Below, in pieces: positions 60,933-64,000 of a stretch of DNA of 64,000 nt. Under the pieces are notes generated by a model. It was given only the letters and a program-made list of their open reading frames with translations, was not told the origin of the DNA and ran no database searches. Positions within the stretch are counted from its first letter, which is position 1, and the number at the start of each line of letters is the position of its first letter. The stretch lies in contig NZ_AXVA01000011.1 in assembly GCF_000482325.1 (NCBI RefSeq), positions 1 through 64,000 of the forward strand, given 5' to 3'. The DNA comes from Bacillus sp. UNC438CL73TsuS30. GTDB lineage: Bacteria > Bacillota > Bacilli > Bacillales > Cytobacillaceae. The position numbers were made by a program, and so were the translations under genes.

Positions 60933-61052
60933 ATGAATATTCTTTTAAGCTTATTATCAGCCTTAATTACTTTGTTAGTTAAAGCTACATTCATAATGGA
61001 AAAGATGGATTCTAAGTTAAAACCATTTTTAAGAATGCCCATCTTAACATAA
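60933..61052 (+). CDS. Small membrane peptide (39 aa)
   Basis: ATG 60933 with TGGAGGAT 7 nt upstream. MNILLSLLSALITLLVKATF forms one TM helix; tail MEKMDSKLKPFLRMPILT. Followed by terminator 61097. Not recognised. Confidence 0.5.
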   Translation: MNILLSLLSALITLLVKATFIMEKMDSKLKPFLRMPILT

Positions 61053-61096
61053 GCATAAAGTTTTCATCAAGTATGATCTCATTCACATTGTGATAT

Positions 61097-61135
61097 GAAA
61101 AAGGTAAGCATTTTTTTGATGCTTGCCTTTTTTAT
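61097..61135 (+). terminator. Terminator after the small membrane peptide
   Basis: AAAGGTAAGCA / TGCTTGCCTTT, then TTTT. The rest of 61136-61498 is A/T-rich with no gene seen. Confidence 0.7.
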
Positions 61136-61498
61136 ATGCTAGGGATAAAGAAATAGGTCATACCATTTGCGATTCTATCCTATCTACCATATCTAGCGTC
61201 TCCCTACGGAGGTCCTTCTGAAGAATTTTTAGACAAGAGAACCATCTCCGCAGCGGTTTTAATTCATCAAAGAAACCTATAAAATCCGCATTTTAACTGA
61301 TTCACTTGTCCATTCAAAAGTTTTTCAAATTAATATGATAAATTATCAACATGATTTTAATAGATTTTTATACCAAAATATAAAAATATGTTTCAAACCA
61401 AATCTTGCATAATGAATAATAAGAGTTACCATTTTTGTAACTTTCTAAAGACTAGTAAGGATTAGTAAAGAATATTGCGAAGTAAAAGGAGGGTGACA

Positions 61499-61690
61499 AT
61501 GTTAGCAACAAAAAATTTGGATCGTCGTATTTGTGATATTGAATCGGAGTCCCAAAATACACAAACCTACCGAGAATTTATTAAACAAAGTGAAGATGAG
61601 TTTGGTTTGAGACCAAGAAATTTAGATCATATGAGTAATGAACAATTGACTCAGTATTTAGATTTCCTGGATTTCTTGTGGGGAAAGTAA
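61499..61690 (+). CDS. Small protein of unknown function (63 aa)
   Basis: Start ATG 61499 (AAAGGAGGG 6 nt upstream; the longer frame from 61475 lacks a site). Charged helical protein: DRRICDIESESQNTQTYREF then MSNEQLTQYLDFLDFLWGK. Single gene with a hairpin at 61849. Not recognised. Confidence 0.6.
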   Translation: MLATKNLDRRICDIESESQNTQTYREFIKQSEDEFGLRPRNLDHMSNEQLTQYLDFLDFLWGK

Positions 61691-61848
61691 TCTAAGTAAT
61701 CATATCAGTAGGGATCCAGGTTCAGCTAACAAGTGCAGTTTAGTTCCACAAGAGTTTAAATTTATTTAATCGCTAATACTCGACCCAATTCTACTTCTAA
61801 TTTTATTCGCACATTATAAAGGAATACGTAAAATTGAAAATATGAACT

Positions 61849-61880
61849 AAAAATGCCTTGCTTACTATGCGAGGCATTTG
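61849..61880. terminator. Bidirectional terminator
   Basis: AAATGCCT / AGGCATTT between convergent genes 61499-61690 and 61958-62953. Confidence 0.6.
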
Positions 61881-61957
61881 TCATTTTGTTTATAAATGTA
61901 ATAACAGGAACTTGGAAATGAATGAATCACAATAAAGGTACATTTTCACATAAACGA

Positions 61958-62953
61958 TTATTTCGTTAATTGATTCCGGTCCTCAATCTGTGGAGGTTCT
62001 TCCATCCAGCCATTTTTAATCATGATTTTCCCCCCAATTTGAGCAAAATCATAAATATCTTTTGAAAGGAGAGACATTTTTGCTGGCAAGTCATTTCGTA
62101 AACTAAATGCACCTCCTAATGCATTACTTCCAAGCCCAAATGTAGCTAACAAACTGGTGTTATACATCATCAATTTATCGGAAAATGGTGTGATTTTTGA
62201 CGCAGTTGCTTTACCAGCATGAGTGGCTGGTGGTTCAATAAAACTTTGGCGTAAAAAATCACCTAGCTCCATTTCAATTTTTTTGGACAATTTCATACCC
62301 TTAACAAAATAATCTTGTACTTCCTTATCTTCAGCAACTTGGGCAAATCCAATCATTAGTTGCATTCCTACAAGGTTGGTTTCAACGGCATGGTGGATAA
62401 GAGAAACTTCAATCGTATTTAGGGACCTGGTTTCATGGAATGGATTGAGGCCACCCCTATACTTTTTATCCTCTACAAAATGCACCTCTTTAGGCATTGA
62501 TACAAAAGGGGGACGTACCAAAACTCCTTTTTCTAAAAGGTGCTGAGCTGATTTACAGTTCATTGTTTGGGCGTCTGCAGCTATATTGATAAAAAACTCA
62601 TTAATATCTTTCCGATAGGACATACCACAAAACAATGTAAAAAGACTCATTTCCATTTTCGTCATCATATTCAAATAAAAGATATCGTAGAGGAAATCAA
62701 ATAACTTTGGAGCCCCTTTATTTACATCACTTTCTGTAAAACCGATAGGAATCACGGCACCTTCTTGTTCGAATATTCCTGTAATAGCATCTATGGTTTT
62801 AGCGGCAGCATCATAATGAGTTTGCAACAGTTGCTTTTCGTCGTGATCAGCATGTTCTATAAAATGCTCTAACATTCTCATGATCATGGTTTTTTCTTGA
62901 TACGTCAGCCATAAATTTGCTAATTCTGATGAAGTAATCGGAACCCCACTCAT
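61958..62953 (-). CDS. DUF3231 family protein, second copy
   Basis: 331 aa. SSELANLWLTYQEKTMIMRM, then ETRSLNTIEVSLIHHAVETN and ending GWMEEPPQIEDRNQLTK, parallel to EEPPQTEDRNHLINR in the gene at 59845. Same two-half architecture. TAGGGGGTTAG before ATG. Confidence 0.8.
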   Translation of the reverse strand: MSGVPITSSELANLWLTYQEKTMIMRMLEHFIEHADHDEKQLLQTHYDAAAKTIDAITGIFEQEGAVIPIGFTESDVNKGAPKLFDFLYDIFYLNMMTKMEMSLFTLFCGMSYRKDINEFFINIAADAQTMNCKSAQHLLEKGVLVRPPFVSMPKEVHFVEDKKYRGGLNPFHETRSLNTIEVSLIHHAVETNLVGMQLMIGFAQVAEDKEVQDYFVKGMKLSKKIEMELGDFLRQSFIEPPATHAGKATASKITPFSDKLMMYNTSLLATFGLGSNALGGAFSLRNDLPAKMSLLSKDIYDFAQIGGKIMIKNGWMEEPPQIEDRNQLTK

Positions 62954-63081
62954 TTTCTAACCCCCTAAGTATTATTTTTTATGTAAATTTTTAAATTCGC
63001 GTATCCTTATCATGTCCTAATCAAAACTTATAAATCCTTAACCTAATTTTTATGGAATTGTTTAAAATTAGTTAACATAAA

Positions 63082-63112
63082 AAATACCCCTCCTTTTTGG
63101 GGAGGGGAAAGG
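63082..63112 (-). terminator. Terminator of the CotD-like gene
   Basis: Minus strand CCCCTCC-ccaaaaa-GGAGGGG then TATTTTTT. Confidence 0.75.
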
Positions 63113-63115
63113 AAA

Positions 63116-63490
63116 TTAGAATCCAAATGGTCCAGGTGGACAGCAAGGATTAACGGGGGCACCGCACATTGTATGTGTTTCACAGCATTCATTTACACAA
63201 GATTCTGTGTGTGGAAAATAGTGTTGATGATTTACATGAAGCTTGTTGACAGTAGTGGTATGAGAAGGATGAATATGTTGTACGACTTTATTAAATAAAT
63301 TGGTTTTCACATATTGTTGTCCAGGTGAAACAAGTGGTGGATCATACTGTGCAGGAAACGCTTGAGGAGGACAGTATATTGGTTGACATGGTGGTGGCGG
63401 ACAGAATGGAGCTTGCATTTGTTGTACAGGAGCAACCTGATTTGGCATTGCATTTGGTGGAAACCCACCAAATCCCATATTTCTATTCAT
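63116..63490 (-). CDS. CotD-like spore coat protein
   Basis: 124 aa. Gly/Pro/Gln-rich N-terminus with CPPPPCQP; central VVQHIHPSHTTTVNKLHVNH and HYFPHTES are the His-rich signature of CotD; Cys-rich C-terminus. Inner coat structural protein. On the minus strand CATAGACTA (63538-63530) fits a sigma-K -10 (CATA-N3-TA), about 40 bp before the ATG; -35 not clear. Confidence 0.82.
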   Translation of the reverse strand: MNRNMGFGGFPPNAMPNQVAPVQQMQAPFCPPPPCQPIYCPPQAFPAQYDPPLVSPGQQYVKTNLFNKVVQHIHPSHTTTVNKLHVNHQHYFPHTESCVNECCETHTMCGAPVNPCCPPGPFGF

Positions 63491-63877
63491 AGTTATTTAA
63501 CCTCCAGGTTATTTGTCATGTTACATCAATAGTCTATGCGAACTTTGTTTGTGCGGACTAGTTCTGATACCTATTTATGTTTAAAAATGATGCAGATCAC
63601 GAAAACAATGTAATAATAAAAAAGGTGCTCAATCAATAAACCTGTGCTTGAGTTAAACAATTGGCTGCCATTCTTGGTGGCTTTTCTAATTTGCAGGTAA
63701 GCTTAAGAAGGTGAGTGAAGAGAGCACAGCGAATTTATTTAATACAAAATGATTTAAATGATTCTTTTCCTCACTGGCAATGGTAGTATCTTATTATTAA
63801 AATAATCGTCCCTTTGTTAATATTGGAATTTGAATACAGGATATTGCAAAATAACAGGAACATAGGAGGTATGAAAT
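63491..63877. other. Intergenic region between CotD-like and VOC genes
   Basis: 387 bp. Holds the sigma-K-like -10 of the coat gene and a weak hairpin GCTGCCA / TGGTGGC followed by TTTT (about 63664-63684). Nothing else seen. Confidence 0.4.
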
Positions 63878-64000
63878 TTGAAGATCCAAAGAATAGATCA
63901 TGTAGCAGTAATCGTAAAAGATCTCTCAGCCGCTAAAGAGTTTTTTCTTGATTTTGGACTTGAGGTGAAAGGGGAATGGGAAATGGAAGGAGAGTTGATG
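63878..64000 (+). CDS. VOC (glyoxalase/bleomycin resistance) family protein, N-terminal part
   Basis: TTG start with AGGAGGT 7 nt upstream; 41 codons to the window edge: IQRIDHVAVIVKDLSAAKEF and FLDFGLEV, the opening beta-alpha-beta unit with the metal His of VOC proteins. The ATG at 63871 is in another frame and overlaps the ribosome site. Confidence 0.75.
   Translation, partial: MKIQRIDHVAVIVKDLSAAKEFFLDFGLEVKGEWEMEGELM

Noticed and set aside
1-64000. Prophage, integrative element or defence island
   Set aside because: No integrase, structural phage genes, cas genes or restriction-modification genes are seen; the only mobile signs are the IS110 fragment, small repeats and gene relics.

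Overview
The window reads as chromosome of a low-GC, spore-forming Bacillaceae species (Bacillus/Neobacillus-like). Evidence is in the sequence: strong AGGAGG ribosome sites, a cwlJ gene and a SleB-type hydrolase, a CotD-type coat protein, an rsb stressosome operon, GTTTAA-N13-GGGTAA type sigma-B promoters, ClpE with a CtsR box, a glnQHMP operon and a tmRNA whose tag decodes as (A)GKQNNNFAFAA. The species cannot be fixed from sequence alone.

Layout. 1-1.75 kb: 5' end of an IS110-family transposase, a SleB-type hydrolase and a small Ada-like protein. 1.9-5.9 kb: a sigma-54 activator followed by a good -24/-12 promoter, an acetoacetate decarboxylase-family gene, a tiny membrane ORF and a sodium:solute symporter. 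6.4-9.7 kb: a lipoteichoic acid synthase behind a leader with a terminator, then a two-TM protein and a 26-aa Hol-Tox-type toxin with an apparent antisense RNA (type I toxin-antitoxin). 9.7-14.5 kb: MFS exporter divergent from a LysR regulator, then clpE. 14.6-25.1 kb: YesM/YesN-type two-component system divergent from an eight-gene carbohydrate operon (ABC importer, cupin, Gfo/Idh oxidoreductase, TIM-barrel isomerase, Tm-1-like/UPF0261 protein, phosphoenolpyruvate hydrolase-family protein). 25.2-26.1 kb: gene-relic island bounded by REP-like repeats. 26.1-29.1 kb: glnQHMP. 29.4-31.2 kb: S9 peptidase. 31.3-36.7 kb: rsbR-rsbS-rsbT-rsbU-rsbX plus two more RsbR paralogues, with no rsbV, rsbW or sigB inside. 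36.8-42.4 kb: genes that fit a stress regulon (small hydrophilic protein, cytoplasmic alpha-amylase, yoaS/yozG pair, SDR, MscS channel), several behind sigma-B-like promoters. 42.7-43.45 kb: RNA locus tRNA-Ser(GCU), tmRNA, tRNA-Asn(GUU) and a compact SRP (4.5S-type) RNA, then a terminator. 43.8-50.3 kb: accessory genes including an RCC1-repeat protein. 50.5-55.5 kb: PIG-L deacetylase, glycosyltransferase, ATP-grasp and two kinase-fold proteins, probably for surface or spore-coat glycan. 56-58 kb: ActP-type symporter with its DUF485 partner. 58.3-64 kb: cwlJ, GNAT, two DUF3231 proteins, small ORFs, CotD-like coat protein and the start of a VOC-family gene.

The most interesting signals are the SRP-domain RNA beside tmRNA, the Hol-Tox/antisense locus with a LexA-like box, four sigma-B-like promoters with identical 13-nt spacers around the stressosome (one driving a 15-codon transcript), an RsbR paralogue with Glu at the phosphorylated Thr position, and a dispersed family of REP-like hairpins that ends up at gene ends and around gene relics. 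All statements rest on reading the sequence; no database search was run.
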